Notes: generated by a model from the letters alone, not told the origin. Positions 17,962-26,292 are shown, counted from the first letter of the stretch. The stretch: DNA of 64,000 bases from Erythrobacter sp. (GCF_035194505.1 NZ_CP136573.1:1054001-1118000), one strand, 5' to 3'. Translations and numbers: made by a program.

Positions 17962-19208
17962 GCATGACCGAAATCAATTTTGACGGGATCGTCGGGCCCT
18001 CGCACAATTATGCGGGGCTGAGCCTCGGGAATATCGCCAGCGCAAGCCATGCGGGCGATCCGTCCTACCCGCGCGCGGCGGCCTTGCAGGGCGTGGCCAA
18101 GATGCGCGGCAACCTCGCGCGGCTCGGCGTGCAGGGCTTTCTCCTGCCGCTGCCCCGCCCCAATCATGCGCTTGCCCAGGCGCTGGCGCTCGACGGCACC
18201 GAGCTGCCGCAGCTGCGCGCTGCGCCGTGGTCGGCCTCTTCGATGTGGACCGCCAATGCCGCGACCGTCAGCCCCGCGCCCGATACGGCGGACGGGCGCT
18301 GCCATCTGACGGCAGCGAACCTCGTCACCATGCTCCACCGTGCGCAGGAATGGCCCGACACCAAGCGCCAGCTGGAAGTGGCTTTCGGCGACACGCGCCA
18401 CTTCGCGGTCCATGATGCGGTGCCACCGACCTTCGGCGATGAAGGCGCGGCCAATCATATGCGGCTGTGCGAAAGCCATGATGCCCCGGGCGTCGAGGTG
18501 TTCGTCTATGGCAAGACCGGCGGCCGCTTCCCTGCGCGCCAGCACGAACAGGCGAGCCGTCTGATCGCGCGCGCCCACGGGCTTGATCCGGCGCGCACGC
18601 TCTTCATTGAGCAGAAACCCGAGGCGATCGCGACAGGCGCCTTCCACAATGATGTGGTGGCGGTGGCGAATGGCCGCGTATTGTTCACCCACGACATGGC
18701 CTTTGCCGACCAGCAGGGTGCTTACGATGCGATCCGCGCCGCCTTTCCGGCGCTGGAGGTGGTCGAGGTGCCGTCCACCGCGGTTTCGCTTCAGGAAGCA
18801 ATCCGCACCTATCTGTTCAACGCACAGCTCCTCACCCTGCCCTCGGGCGAAATGGCGCTGATCGTGCCCGAGGAATGCCGCGAGAGCCCTGCCGTATGGG
18901 GCTGGGTCGAGAGCATGCTCGCCTCGAATGGCCCGATCCGGCAGGTGATCCCGGTCGATGTGAAGCAATCCATGGCCAATGGCGGCGGGCCGGCCTGCCT
19001 GCGGCTGCGCGTGGTGTGCGATCCGGCGACAGTGGATCCGCGCTTCCTCCTCACCGAGGCCAAGGCCGACCTTATCGAACAGGTGATCGCAAGCCATTGG
19101 CCTTCGCAGATCGATCCGTCCGATCTTGGCACAGAGAGTCTGGCAGCGAGCGTAATTGCGGCACGGCTGGCCTTGCTGGAGGCGCTCGACCTCGCGACAC
19201 TTGGTTAA
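17958..19208 (+). CDS. astB: N-succinylarginine dihydrolase
   Basis: 416 residues from ATG 17958 (MSMTEINFDGIVGPSHNYAG). AstB hydrolyses N2-succinylarginine to succinylornithine, ammonia and CO2. Conserved segments are DGIVGPSHNYAGLS, ENP-like LFIEQKPEAIATGAFHNDVVAV with the active-site His, and SMANGGGPACLRLRV near the C-terminus. AstC, AstD and AstE homologues are not in the window. Confidence 0.96.
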   Translation: MSMTEINFDGIVGPSHNYAGLSLGNIASASHAGDPSYPRAAALQGVAKMRGNLARLGVQGFLLPLPRPNHALAQALALDGTELPQLRAAPWSASSMWTANAATVSPAPDTADGRCHLTAANLVTMLHRAQEWPDTKRQLEVAFGDTRHFAVHDAVPPTFGDEGAANHMRLCESHDAPGVEVFVYGKTGGRFPARQHEQASRLIARAHGLDPARTLFIEQKPEAIATGAFHNDVVAVANGRVLFTHDMAFADQQGAYDAIRAAFPALEVVEVPSTAVSLQEAIRTYLFNAQLLTLPSGEMALIVPEECRESPAVWGWVESMLASNGPIRQVIPVDVKQSMANGGGPACLRLRVVCDPATVDPRFLLTEAKADLIEQVIASHWPSQIDPSDLGTESLAASVIAARLALLEALDLATLG

Positions 19209-19299
19209 CGCATTTGCCGACTCGCCCGCAGCGGGCGTAGGGTTACGACATTGTTAAAGGGTTCGCCTTGCCGACCCCTTGTCTGCCCGGAGAATGCCC

Positions 19300-19557
19300 A
19301 TGCTGCGCAAGATCGGTCGGCTGTTCGTGATCAAGACGCGCTTCGAGGCGTTTCTGATCATCTATGCCCTCGCGCTCGGCTCGTGTGCGCGGGGCACCGC
19401 CTACCTCCAGCAGTTCCCGGGCTTTGGCGGGCAACTGCTGTTCCTCGCCACCACTGGCGCGGTGTTTCTGGCCGGCGCGAAGATGCTCGACTGCATCCGG
19501 CTGGAGAAAGAAGTGGCCGATTTGCGCGAGGCAGCAGCGGCACGCTCGGGCGAATAG
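19300..19557 (+). CDS. Small two-helix membrane protein, unknown
   Basis: 85 residues (MLRKIGRLFVIKTRFEAFL...). The ATG at 19300 is preferred over the one at 19294 because a GGAGA ribosome-binding site ends 7 nt before it. Two hydrophobic segments (about residues 17-29 and 46-62) are separated by a short Gly/Phe loop and followed by a charged C-terminal helix (DCIRLEKEVADLREAAAARSGE) likely to be coiled coil. Homologues are common as hypothetical proteins in sphingomonads. Lies 91 nt after astB and may have its own promoter. Confidence 0.78.
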   Translation: MLRKIGRLFVIKTRFEAFLIIYALALGSCARGTAYLQQFPGFGGQLLFLATTGAVFLAGAKMLDCIRLEKEVADLREAAAARSGE

Positions 19558-19589
19558 CGCCTTTGCAAGAAGTTCGCAGGTGAAGGAAG

Positions 19590-19934
19590 GTGGGGGATTC
19601 TGTTGCTAGGCTCCCCCGGGCCCCCGGTTTCCGATTCTGTTACCCGGTTCGGTCCGAACCGTGCTCTAGGCTTTGTAAATTCAGGCCGTTAGGCCGTCAC
19701 ATTACGCAGCGAGAGCAAGTGCTTCGTTGTCGTTGGCACTTATGGTTTTTGAGCCTTATGCGGGTTACTCAGCCCGGGCAAAAACTACGCTTTTCAACAC
19801 ACGTCGATCCTAGTTCGGCCCCGTCAGGAGTTGCGCCGAAACGCCGCTTCTGGTGGAGCCGCCGGGTACTGCCCCCGGGTCCGTTGCGTCTATTGCACGC
19901 AGCAGTTTATCGCCATAGCCGGCCGAAACCGGCG
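19590..19934 (-). ncRNA. ssrA: Transfer-messenger RNA, permuted two-piece alphaproteobacterial form
   Basis: Minus strand. The acceptor piece comes first, ending with T-stem CCGGG, loop GGCAGTA, CCCGG, then CGGCTCCACCA (near 19851-19881). After a short excised loop the coding piece begins at 19822 with GGGGCCGAACTAGGATCGACG. GGGGCCG pairs over 7 bp (one G-U) with CGGCTCC to form the acceptor stem. The tag reading frame 19737-19702 encodes ANDNEALALAA then TAA. tmRNA rescues stalled ribosomes with SmpB (not in this window). The 3' end of the coding piece is approximate; the 5' end is set from the promoter. Confidence 0.93.
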
Positions 19935-19940
19935 AGGATG

Positions 19941-19968
19941 GATATAGCGCGCCAAACCTGAATGTGAA
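19941..19968 (-). promoter_or_regulatory. Predicted sigma70-type promoter of ssrA
   Basis: On the minus strand TTCACA (19968-19963) and TATATC (19946-19941) are separated by 16 bp, immediately before the tmRNA acceptor piece. Confidence 0.55.
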
Positions 19969-19995
19969 GTGCACGAGCCCCGCAAACGGCCCGAA

Positions 19996-20011
19996 TGTTT
20001 CACGTGAAACA
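19996..20011. promoter_or_regulatory. parS centromere site (ParB binding)
   Basis: Perfect 16-bp palindrome TGTTTCACGTGAAACA, identical to the consensus bacterial parS recognised by chromosomal ParB. It lies intergenic between mscL and the ssrA promoter. Such sites cluster around oriC; parA, parB, dnaA and gidA are not in this window. Confidence 0.9.
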
Positions 20012-20021
20012 TCGAAAATCG

Positions 20022-20040
20022 GCCCCCCATCAGGGGGTCA
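20022..20040 (-). terminator. Possible terminator downstream of mscL
   Basis: Hairpin CCCCC-TGAT-GGGGG on the minus strand followed by GCCGATTTTCG; the T-run is weak. It lies about 80 nt after the mscL stop and just before parS. Confidence 0.4.
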
Positions 20041-20119
20041 ACCGGGGATCAAGTGGCTCTCATCGCGGCATCAAATGCCGGCTGGAAAGCGGCCGCTTAG
20101 CGCCACTTGCACCCTCACC

Positions 20120-20542
20120 TCACTTTTTCAGCGCATCGCGGATTTCGGCGAGCAGTTCGATTTCGGTCGGCCCGGCGGGTGCGGCCGGTTCCTCCGGCTT
20201 CGCAAGCTTGGCGGTGACCTTGTTCACGTAGCGCACCATCAGGAAGATGATGAAGGCGAGGATCACGAAGTTGATCACCACCGAGGCAAAGGCCCCCAGC
20301 CCGATCACGTTGGCCCCCGCCTCGCGCGCGGCGGCAAGCGGCGTGCCCGGCGCAACTTCGCCCGAGAGGACGATGTAGCGGTCCGAGAAGTCGATATTGC
20401 CGAAGATCGCGCCGACGATCGGCATGATGATCTCGTCGGTGAGCGACTTGACGATCGCACCGAAAGCCGCGCCGATGATCACACCCACGGCCAGATCGAT
20501 GACATTGCCCTTGGCGATGAAAGCCCTGAATTCCGACAGCAT
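20120..20542 (-). CDS. mscL: Large-conductance mechanosensitive channel
   Basis: 140 residues from the ATG giving [24 protein letters not shown]; an AAGGGGA ribosome-binding site precedes it. MscL is a pentameric inner-membrane emergency valve that opens under osmotic downshock. The amphipathic N-terminal helix, first transmembrane helix ([21 protein letters not shown]), periplasmic loop, second helix ([18 protein letters not shown]) and cytoplasmic helix ([12 protein letters not shown]) are all present. Confidence 0.96.
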   Translation of the reverse strand: MLSEFRAFIAKGNVIDLAVGVIIGAAFGAIVKSLTDEIIMPIVGAIFGNIDFSDRYIVLSGEVAPGTPLAAAREAGANVIGLGAFASVVINFVILAFIIFLMVRYVNKVTAKLAKPEEPAAPAGPTEIELLAEIRDALKK

Positions 20543-20716
20543 GATAATCCCCTTTTTCGCTAAGCGATTAACCTCGTTCTGGCACCGCCCCTCGCGCCTG
20601 CCAAGCCGCCGCGATGCGCTCGTCCACCGCTTGAAAGGGAGTCGAGGTGTGCTATATCCACAATACAGAAAGCCACGGCCGGGCCGGCGCCCGTGCCTTG
20701 AAGAGGGACCTTCGCG

Positions 20717-21346
20717 ATGAATCTCACCACCATGCTGCGCGGTGCTGTTGCCGCCATGATCGCGCTCAGCCTTGCGGCCTGCGGGATCAACTCGGTGCCC
20801 ACCAAGGAAGAGGCCGCCAAGGCGCAGTGGGGCAATGTCGAGAGCGCGTTGCAGAACCGTTCGGACAAGATCCCCAATCTCGTCACCGTGGTGCAGGCTG
20901 CTGCCATTTCGGAGAAGGACATCCTTCAGGGCGTGATCGATGCCCGCGCCCGTGCGACGTCGATCAACATCACCACCGATGACCTGTCGAACCCGGAAGA
21001 GTTCAAGAAGTTCAACGACGCGCAGAACCAGCTGACCCAGGCCATGGGCCAGCTGCGCACCGTGGTGGAAAACTATCCGGTGCTCACCAGCCAGCCGCGC
21101 TTTCAGGATCTGATGATCGCGATCGACGAGGCGAACAACCAGATCAACACCGAGCGCGTGCGCTATAACGAGCTGGCCAAGGACTATAACACCGAGATCC
21201 GCACCTTCCCCTCCAGCATCGGGGCGAATGTGATCCACGGCGCGAAGGCGCTCGAATATTTCAAGGCCGACGAAGCCGCCACGGTCAACCCCGAGATCGA
21301 CATGACCGGCATCACCGGCGGCATACCTCCGGCGGCTTCCAACTGA
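20717..21346 (+). CDS. LemA family lipoprotein
   Basis: 209 residues. Signal peptide with lipobox SLAAC (Cys22), then the LemA helical bundle: [21 protein letters not shown], and [22 protein letters not shown], the conserved YN...R-FP signature. LemA proteins often occur with TPM-domain proteins, and two of these follow directly. Role in cell envelope or protein quality control is not established. Confidence 0.93.
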   Translation: MNLTTMLRGAVAAMIALSLAACGINSVPTKEEAAKAQWGNVESALQNRSDKIPNLVTVVQAAAISEKDILQGVIDARARATSINITTDDLSNPEEFKKFNDAQNQLTQAMGQLRTVVENYPVLTSQPRFQDLMIAIDEANNQINTERVRYNELAKDYNTEIRTFPSSIGANVIHGAKALEYFKADEAATVNPEIDMTGITGGIPPAASN

Positions 21347-21347
21347 G

Positions 21348-22244
21348 GTGACAACCGCCCTCGCCCCGCTGCGCCGGGCGCTGCTGCTGCTGGCGGGCCT
21401 CGTCTGGCTCGCGCTGGGCACAGCAGCCCACGCACAGGACTACCCGCCCCGCCCCGATGGCCCGGTCTATGACGGGGCGGGCATCCTTGCGCCCGAAACA
21501 GTGGCCAAGCTCGACGCGGAATTGCGCGCCTATAATGCGCAGACGGGCCGCGCGATCATTGTCGCCACGGTTCCCAATCTCGGCGGGGCTTCGATCGAGA
21601 CCTATGCCACCGGGCTGTTCTCGGACTGGGGCATCGGCGGGGCCAAGCGCGACATGGGCCTGCTGCTGCTGATCGCGCGCGATGATCGCAAACTGCGGAT
21701 CGAGGTCGGCTACGGCCTGCACGGCTATTTCGGCGGGATAATGGCAGGGCGCGTGATCAACGATGTGATCACCCCGCGCTTCAAGGAAGGCAATTTCGAC
21801 GCAGGCGTGACCGATGGCGTGGCGGCGATCCTCGCCCACCTCGCCAAGAGCCCGGAAGATGCCATCGCGATCGAGGAAGCCGCGCAGGCCGCCGAACAAC
21901 AGCGCAGCCGCAGCGACGGAGGCTTTCCCTTCGGCGTGCTGATCTGGCTCGCCTTCCTGTTCTTCTTCTTCATCCTGCCGATGCTCGCCGGTCGGCGACG
22001 GAGGCGAAAATATCGCGCCAGCGGCAAGGGCCCCTGGGGCGACCGCGGACGCGATCTCGGCGATACGGCGCGCGACATCATCCTGTGGGAAGTCGGCAGC
22101 GCCATCGCGCGGGGCCTGATCAAAGGCGGCGGGCGCGGCGGCGGCAGTGACTGGGGCGGCGGTGGTGGCGGCTTCGGCGGCGGGGGTTTCGGCGGCTTTG
22201 GCGGCGGCAGCTCCGGCGGCGGCGGCGCATCGGGGGGATGGTAG
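21348..22244 (+). CDS. TPM-domain protein with Gly-rich C-terminus (YgcG-like)
   Basis: 298 residues from GTG 21348, one base after the lemA stop. A signal peptide (ending [13 protein letters not shown]) leads to a periplasmic TPM domain ([36 protein letters not shown]..., [28 protein letters not shown]), a transmembrane segment ([20 protein letters not shown]), an Arg/Lys-rich stop-transfer and a cytoplasmic tail ending in a Gly-Gly-Phe/Ser repeat. TPM domains have reported phosphatase or repair-chaperone functions; here the role is unknown but linked to LemA. Confidence 0.9.
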   Translation: MTTALAPLRRALLLLAGLVWLALGTAAHAQDYPPRPDGPVYDGAGILAPETVAKLDAELRAYNAQTGRAIIVATVPNLGGASIETYATGLFSDWGIGGAKRDMGLLLLIARDDRKLRIEVGYGLHGYFGGIMAGRVINDVITPRFKEGNFDAGVTDGVAAILAHLAKSPEDAIAIEEAAQAAEQQRSRSDGGFPFGVLIWLAFLFFFFILPMLAGRRRRRKYRASGKGPWGDRGRDLGDTARDIILWEVGSAIARGLIKGGGRGGGSDWGGGGGGFGGGGFGGFGGGSSGGGGASGGW

Positions 22245-22246
22245 CC

Positions 22247-22921
22247 ATGGCGTGGCTCGATGATGCCGGACGCGCGCTGGTGAGCGAGGCCGTGAGCGCG
22301 GCCGAGGCGAACACCTCGGGCGAGATTGTCACGGTGCTGGCCGAGAGTTCCGACGGCTATACCGACGTCGCCCTGCTATGGGCGGCGGGCGCAGCCTTTA
22401 CCGCGATGAGTGTCTTCGCTGCGCTCCCCCAGCCCTTCCTCGATACGTGGGACGCGCTGACGGGAAGCTGGGGCCATGTGTGGAGCGCGGGCGAGCTTGC
22501 CAGCATGGTGATCGCACTCGGCCTCGTGAAGTTTCTGGGCGTGATGCTGGTGCAGCAGTGGCAGCCGCTCAAATTCGCGCTGATCCCCGCACCCACCAAG
22601 ACGATCCGCGTCCACAATCAGGCGGTGCGCCAGTTCAAGGTCGGCGCGCAGGCGCGCACCACCGGGCGCACGGGCGTGCTGATCTACCTCTCGATGCGCG
22701 AACACCGCGCGGAGATCGTCGCGGACGAGAGCATCGCGGCCAAGGTCCCCGCCGAAGTCTGGGGCGAGGCGATGGGCGATATGCTCGCCCATATCCGGAA
22801 AGGTGCCGTGGCGGAGGGGCTGGCAGCAGGCATCCGCGATGTCGGCTTCGTGCTGGCCGAACACTTCCCGCGCGGCAGCGAGGACGAGAACGAGCTGCCC
22901 GATCGGCTGATCGAGGTTTGA
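22247..22921 (+). CDS. Second TPM-domain membrane protein
   Basis: 224 residues from ATG 22247 (MAWLDDAGRALVSEAVSAAE); an in-frame ATG at 22238 lacks spacing from the upstream G-run. N-terminal half resembles the TPM fold start (SEAVSAAEANTSGEIVTVLAESSDGY), interrupted by two hydrophobic helices (LLWAAGAAFTAMSVFAAL and ASMVIALGLVKFLGVMLV), followed by RTGVLIYLSMREHRAEIVADESIAAKV, the typical TPM core. It forms a lemA-TPM-TPM operon with 2-nt spacing after the previous gene. Confidence 0.88.
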   Translation: MAWLDDAGRALVSEAVSAAEANTSGEIVTVLAESSDGYTDVALLWAAGAAFTAMSVFAALPQPFLDTWDALTGSWGHVWSAGELASMVIALGLVKFLGVMLVQQWQPLKFALIPAPTKTIRVHNQAVRQFKVGAQARTTGRTGVLIYLSMREHRAEIVADESIAAKVPAEVWGEAMGDMLAHIRKGAVAEGLAAGIRDVGFVLAEHFPRGSEDENELPDRLIEV

Positions 22922-22937
22922 CGAATTAGCACCTTGA

Positions 22938-23028
22938 CCCGTTCGCCCTGAGCCTGTCGAAGGGCCGTCCTTCTTCTGTGCGCCGGCAAAAGAGAAGTGC
23001 AGTCCTTCGACAGGCTCAGGACAAACGG
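22938..23028. repeat. Intergenic palindromic repeat (CCTGAGCCTGTCGAAGG family)
   Basis: Left arm CCCTGAGCCTGTCGAAGGGC (22946-22965) and right arm TCCTTCGACAGGCTCAGGAC (23003-23022) form an inverted repeat with a roughly 40-nt loop. This CTGAGCCTGTCGAAGG element is widespread in sphingomonad and other proteobacterial genomes. Confidence 0.85.
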
Positions 23029-23039
23029 AGAATATTGTT

Positions 23040-23600
23040 TTGCTCAAAGACCGCGATGCCGACCTGCCCGAGCAGGTGATGTGGGAAGGCCGCTTCATCA
23101 CCGCCAAGCAGCGGGGGCGCTGGGAATATGTCGGGCGTGCACGCGGGATCCGCGCCGCTGCGATCATCGCATTGGATGACGACGCCGACGGCACCCGCCA
23201 TGTCATCCTCGTCAGCCAGTACCGCGTGCCGCTGTCGCGCTTCAGCCTCGAAGTTCCCGCCGGCCTGATCGGCGATGATGCGGGCCACGAAGGCGAGGGT
23301 GCCGGCGTCGCTGCCGCGCGCGAACTGGAGGAGGAAACCGGCTACCGCGCGGGCAAGCTCGAAGTGCTGGGCGAATTCTATTCCTCGCCGGGCATGGTCT
23401 CGGAATGCTTTACCCTGTTCAAGGCCACCGCGCTCGAACGCGTCAGCGAGGGCGGCGGCACCGAAGGCGAGAATATCACCGTCCACCGGGTTGCGCTGCG
23501 TGATCTTTCGCGCTTCGTGGCCGAGTGGCGGCGCGCAGGCCACGCGGTCGACGTGCGCATCGCGATGTTGCTTACACCGGGATATTTGGGAGAGGATTGA
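23040..23600 (+). CDS. Nudix hydrolase, ADP-ribose pyrophosphatase-like
   Basis: 186 residues starting at TTG 23040; the GGAG Shine-Dalgarno (23027-23030) sits at the edge of the upstream palindromic repeat. Nudix box: GLIGDDAGHEGEG...AARELEEETGY, with the catalytic REL-EEETG core. The N-terminal WEGRFITAKQRGRWEYVGR and AAAIIAL layout and SPGMVSECFTLFKA after the box match the ADP-ribose/NDP-sugar pyrophosphatase branch. Cytosolic. Followed after 3 nt by the SDR gene, so the two are likely cotranscribed. Confidence 0.88.
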   Translation: MLKDRDADLPEQVMWEGRFITAKQRGRWEYVGRARGIRAAAIIALDDDADGTRHVILVSQYRVPLSRFSLEVPAGLIGDDAGHEGEGAGVAAARELEEETGYRAGKLEVLGEFYSSPGMVSECFTLFKATALERVSEGGGTEGENITVHRVALRDLSRFVAEWRRAGHAVDVRIAMLLTPGYLGED

Positions 23601-23603
23601 ACT

Positions 23604-24386
23604 ATGGCAGGACGGGTAGCGGGCAAGATGGCCCTGGTGACGGGCGGCGCACAAGGCCTCGGCCGCGCGCATTGCATCCGCTTGGCGCAGGAAGGCGCGC
23701 GGGTGCTGGCGACCGACATCAATGGCGCAGGAGCCGAAGAAACTGCGGCGATCATCAATGCCGAAATGGGCGCCGGCACAGCCTTTGGCATGGCGCATGA
23801 CGTAACCGATCCGGCCCAGTGGGAAGCCGCCGTGGACGCCGCGCGCGAGCACCTCGGCGGGCTCAATGTGCTGGTGAACAATGCCGGGATCGGCGTGCCG
23901 GGCAATATCGAGGCCTGCACCTTCAGCGATTGGCAGCGCTGCTTCGACATCAACGTCAATTCGATCTTCCACGGCTGCCAGAAGGCCCTGCCGCTGATGC
24001 GCGAACACGCGCCGGGATCGATCATCAACATCTCCTCGATCGCGGGCCTGATCGCGAGCGACACCATGCCCGCCTATAACGCCAGCAAGGCGGCGGTGTG
24101 GATGCTGTCGAAGTCGATCGCGCTGCACTGCGCGAAGAAGCAGATGAACATCCGCTGCAATTCGGTGCATCCGACCTTCGTCGATACGCCGATCCTTGAT
24201 GGCACCGCGCGGGCGGCATCGCTCGAAAAGGATGTGCTGCTGGAAAAGCTCGCGCGCCAGATCCCGCTGAAATTCGTGGGCGAGCCCAACGACATCGCCA
24301 ATGCGGTGCTCTATCTCGCCAGCGACGAAAGCCGCTTCATGACGGGGGCGGAGCTGAAACTGGATGGCGGCATCAGCGCCATGTAA
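23604..24386 (+). CDS. Short-chain dehydrogenase/reductase
   Basis: 260 residues. Classical SDR: cofactor motif TGGAQGLGRAH, Asp at the end of beta-2 (ATDINGAG) indicating NAD(H) preference, NNAGIG, catalytic Ser in ISSIAGLIAS and YxxxK in YNASK, and C-terminal MTGAELKLDGGISAM. It looks like the alcohol dehydrogenase/glucose dehydrogenase branch; substrate cannot be deduced. A bidirectional terminator follows. Confidence 0.9.
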   Translation: MAGRVAGKMALVTGGAQGLGRAHCIRLAQEGARVLATDINGAGAEETAAIINAEMGAGTAFGMAHDVTDPAQWEAAVDAAREHLGGLNVLVNNAGIGVPGNIEACTFSDWQRCFDINVNSIFHGCQKALPLMREHAPGSIINISSIAGLIASDTMPAYNASKAAVWMLSKSIALHCAKKQMNIRCNSVHPTFVDTPILDGTARAASLEKDVLLEKLARQIPLKFVGEPNDIANAVLYLASDESRFMTGAELKLDGGISAM

Positions 24387-24391
24387 TGGCC

Positions 24392-24427
24392 GGGCAGCGG
24401 GCACCGCGATAAGGGTGCCCGCCTGCC
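24392..24427. terminator. Bidirectional hairpin between SDR and PspC genes
   Basis: Stem GGCAGCGGGCACC / GGTGCCCGCCTGCC with an 8-nt loop lies in the short gap between the convergent genes. It lacks a strong T-run. Confidence 0.6.
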
Positions 24428-24434
24428 AGCAAGA

Positions 24435-24650
24435 TTAGTCCGCGATCAGGGCGACCGCGAGGTAGATCAGGATCGGGCTGCCGAAGCCGAGCAGTGTCGC
24501 GGCAACAAAGCCGACGCGCACCAGCATGGCATCGATGCCGAAATAGTCGCCAATCCCGGCGCAGACGCCGAAGACCTTGCCGTTGGTCTTGTCGAGGCGG
24601 AAGCCAGCGCGGGGCGGCTTGCCATCGGAATTGCGGGTGACGTTGTTCAT
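24435..24650 (-). CDS. PspC-domain membrane protein
   Basis: 71 residues: FRLDKTNGKVFGVCAGIGDYFGIDAMLVRVGF then a transmembrane segment (LGFGSPILIYLAVALIA). This is the stand-alone PspC domain (PF04024), linked to envelope stress in proteobacteria. No pspA/B neighbours are present. It is the third gene of a minus-strand unit with two 37-residue membrane microproteins upstream. Confidence 0.92.
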   Translation of the reverse strand: MNNVTRNSDGKPPRAGFRLDKTNGKVFGVCAGIGDYFGIDAMLVRVGFVAATLLGFGSPILIYLAVALIAD

Positions 24651-24682
24651 GGCACTTGGTCTCCAGTCTGGGTGATTGCGGA

Positions 24683-24796
24683 TCAGGCGATCATGCCGGG
24701 GCTGGCGGGCAGGCTCGCATAGGCGAAGCTGGCAACCGTCAGGATAACGGCGAAGGCGGCAGAGGCGAAGCGGGCGGAGTTGTCAGAGCCGAACAT
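24683..24796 (-). CDS. 37-residue membrane microprotein B
   Basis: Encodes MFGSDNSARFASAAFAVILT followed by VASFAYASLPASPGMIA. A short polar N-terminus leads into one hydrophobic helix, ending in a Pro-rich tail. An AAAGGA ribosome-binding site lies upstream. It aligns along its length with the 37-residue product at 24841-24954 (shared A(A/S)AF....FAYA..PA(S/T)PG(M/L)(I/V)A), so the pair looks like a tandem duplication. Function unknown. Confidence 0.75.
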   Translation of the reverse strand: MFGSDNSARFASAAFAVILTVASFAYASLPASPGMIA

Positions 24797-24840
24797 GGGG
24801 TTGGTCCTTTGAAGAAGCCTTGGTGCGGAAAGCGCTGGGC

Positions 24841-24954
24841 TCAGGCAACCAGGCCAGGGGTGGCGGGCACGATGGCGTAAGCGAAGAAGGCAGCCGAAAC
24901 GAGGATCGAGAAGGCGGCGGCGAAGAGGCGGTTGCCGGTTTCGATGGCGTACAT
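24841..24954 (-). CDS. 37-residue membrane microprotein A
   Basis: Encodes MYAIETGNRLFAAAFSILVS followed by AAFFAYAIVPATPGLVA, with a strong AAGGAG ribosome-binding site 9 nt upstream. One transmembrane helix, same length and C-terminal motif (FAYA..PATPGLVA) as its neighbour at 24683-24796. It is the first gene in the unit leading to the PspC protein. Function unknown. Confidence 0.75.
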   Translation of the reverse strand: MYAIETGNRLFAAAFSILVSAAFFAYAIVPATPGLVA

Positions 24955-25195
24955 GAGAAGGTCTCCTTGGTGTTTTTTGCTGTCCCGCGGGACCATCCCG
25001 GGGATGCAAACAACATTGCAGGAGCCGTGCCAAACTCGAAAAATGGCGGAATTCTGCGGTTTTCCTGCTTTCAACCGGGCGACAACCCGTTCACCCATCC
25101 GAAAGCTTGGGGAAATTTCCCAATGTTTGGCATTGGCGATTCCGGCCGCTAACCACTGGCCAAATCCCCGCCCCCTCGCTACCCGCGAGAACGCC

Positions 25196-26284
25196 ATGGG
25201 CCTCAGCAAAATCAGCCTCGAAAACTTCCGCAACCACGCGGCCACGACGCTGGGCGAGACCGCGCATTTCAATCTGCTGGTGGGCGAGAACGGCGCAGGA
25301 AAAACCAACCTGCTCGAAGCCATCTCGCTGCTCGGCCCCGGACGCGGCCTCAGGCGGGCCAATCTCGCCGATCTGGCGCGAAAGGCAGCTCCGGGCGCCG
25401 ATCCCCTGCCCTTCGCCATCGGTGCCAGCTTGATCGAGCAAGGCACGGTCTCGGCGCGGCTCGGCACCTATACCGAGGCAGGCGCACCCGGACGGCGGCT
25501 GGTCCGCGTCAACAGCGCGGCCGCCACCGCAGCGAGCCTTGCCGAATGGCTCGCGCTTTCGTGGCTCACTCCGGCGATGGACGGGCTCTTCACCGACAGC
25601 GCGGGCGCGCGGCGGCGCTTCATGGATCGCATGGCGCTCGCCATCGCGCCCGATCATGCGCGGCGCGTCAATGCGCTGGAGACGGCCCTGCGCGAACGCG
25701 GGCGGCTGCTCGACAATGGCGGCGATGCGCGCTGGCTGGATGCGGTGGAAGCACAGGCAGCTGAGCACGGCGCCGCCGTCAGCACCACTCGCGCCGAGCT
25801 GGTGGCACGGCTGGCCGACGAGCTCTCCGCCCTGCCCCCCGAACCCTTCGCGCGGCCCGCTCTCACCTATCGCCCTGGCGGTCCGTCCGACGAAGGCTCT
25901 TTGCGCGCCGAACTGGCCCGGGGTCGCCCGCGTGATCGCGCTGCCGGACGTGCGCTCACCGGCCCGCAGCGCGACGAACTAGAGGTGGTGATGGCGAGCA
26001 CCCGCCAGCCGGCCGCCTCCTGCTCGACCGGCGAACAGAAGGCGATGCTGATCGCGATTACCCTCGCCCACGGCATCCTTGCCTCGGCGGGCCGCCCGAG
26101 CGTGCTGCTGCTCGATGAAGTTGCCGCCCACCTCGATCCGGTCCGCCGCACCGAGCTGTTCCGCCGCCTGCGTCAGGGGCGCGCGCAGGTGTGGATGACG
26201 GGGACCGAGCTTGCCCCCTTCGATGCAATCCGCGCCGAAGCGGCGATCTGGCGGGTCAGCGGCGGGAGCGTCGAGCGGGTTTAG
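25196..26284 (+). CDS. recF: DNA replication and repair protein RecF
   Basis: 362 residues from ATG 25196 (MGLSKISLENFRNHAATTLGE); the longer open frame is unconserved. RecF is an SMC-like ATPase that loads RecA at gaps with RecO and RecR. Walker A GENGAGKTNLLEA (about residue 31), ABC signature STGEQKAML and Walker B VLLLDEVAAHLD are all visible. dnaA and dnaN are not adjacent, unlike in many bacteria. Confidence 0.96.
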   Translation: MGLSKISLENFRNHAATTLGETAHFNLLVGENGAGKTNLLEAISLLGPGRGLRRANLADLARKAAPGADPLPFAIGASLIEQGTVSARLGTYTEAGAPGRRLVRVNSAAATAASLAEWLALSWLTPAMDGLFTDSAGARRRFMDRMALAIAPDHARRVNALETALRERGRLLDNGGDARWLDAVEAQAAEHGAAVSTTRAELVARLADELSALPPEPFARPALTYRPGGPSDEGSLRAELARGRPRDRAAGRALTGPQRDELEVVMASTRQPAASCSTGEQKAMLIAITLAHGILASAGRPSVLLLDEVAAHLDPVRRTELFRRLRQGRAQVWMTGTELAPFDAIRAEAAIWRVSGGSVERV

Positions 26285-26292
26285 GACCATCC

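Noticed and set aside
24932..25195. 88-codon N-terminal extension of recF
   Set aside because: RecF proteins begin directly before the first strand (ISLENFRNH); the extension overlaps the divergent microprotein gene.
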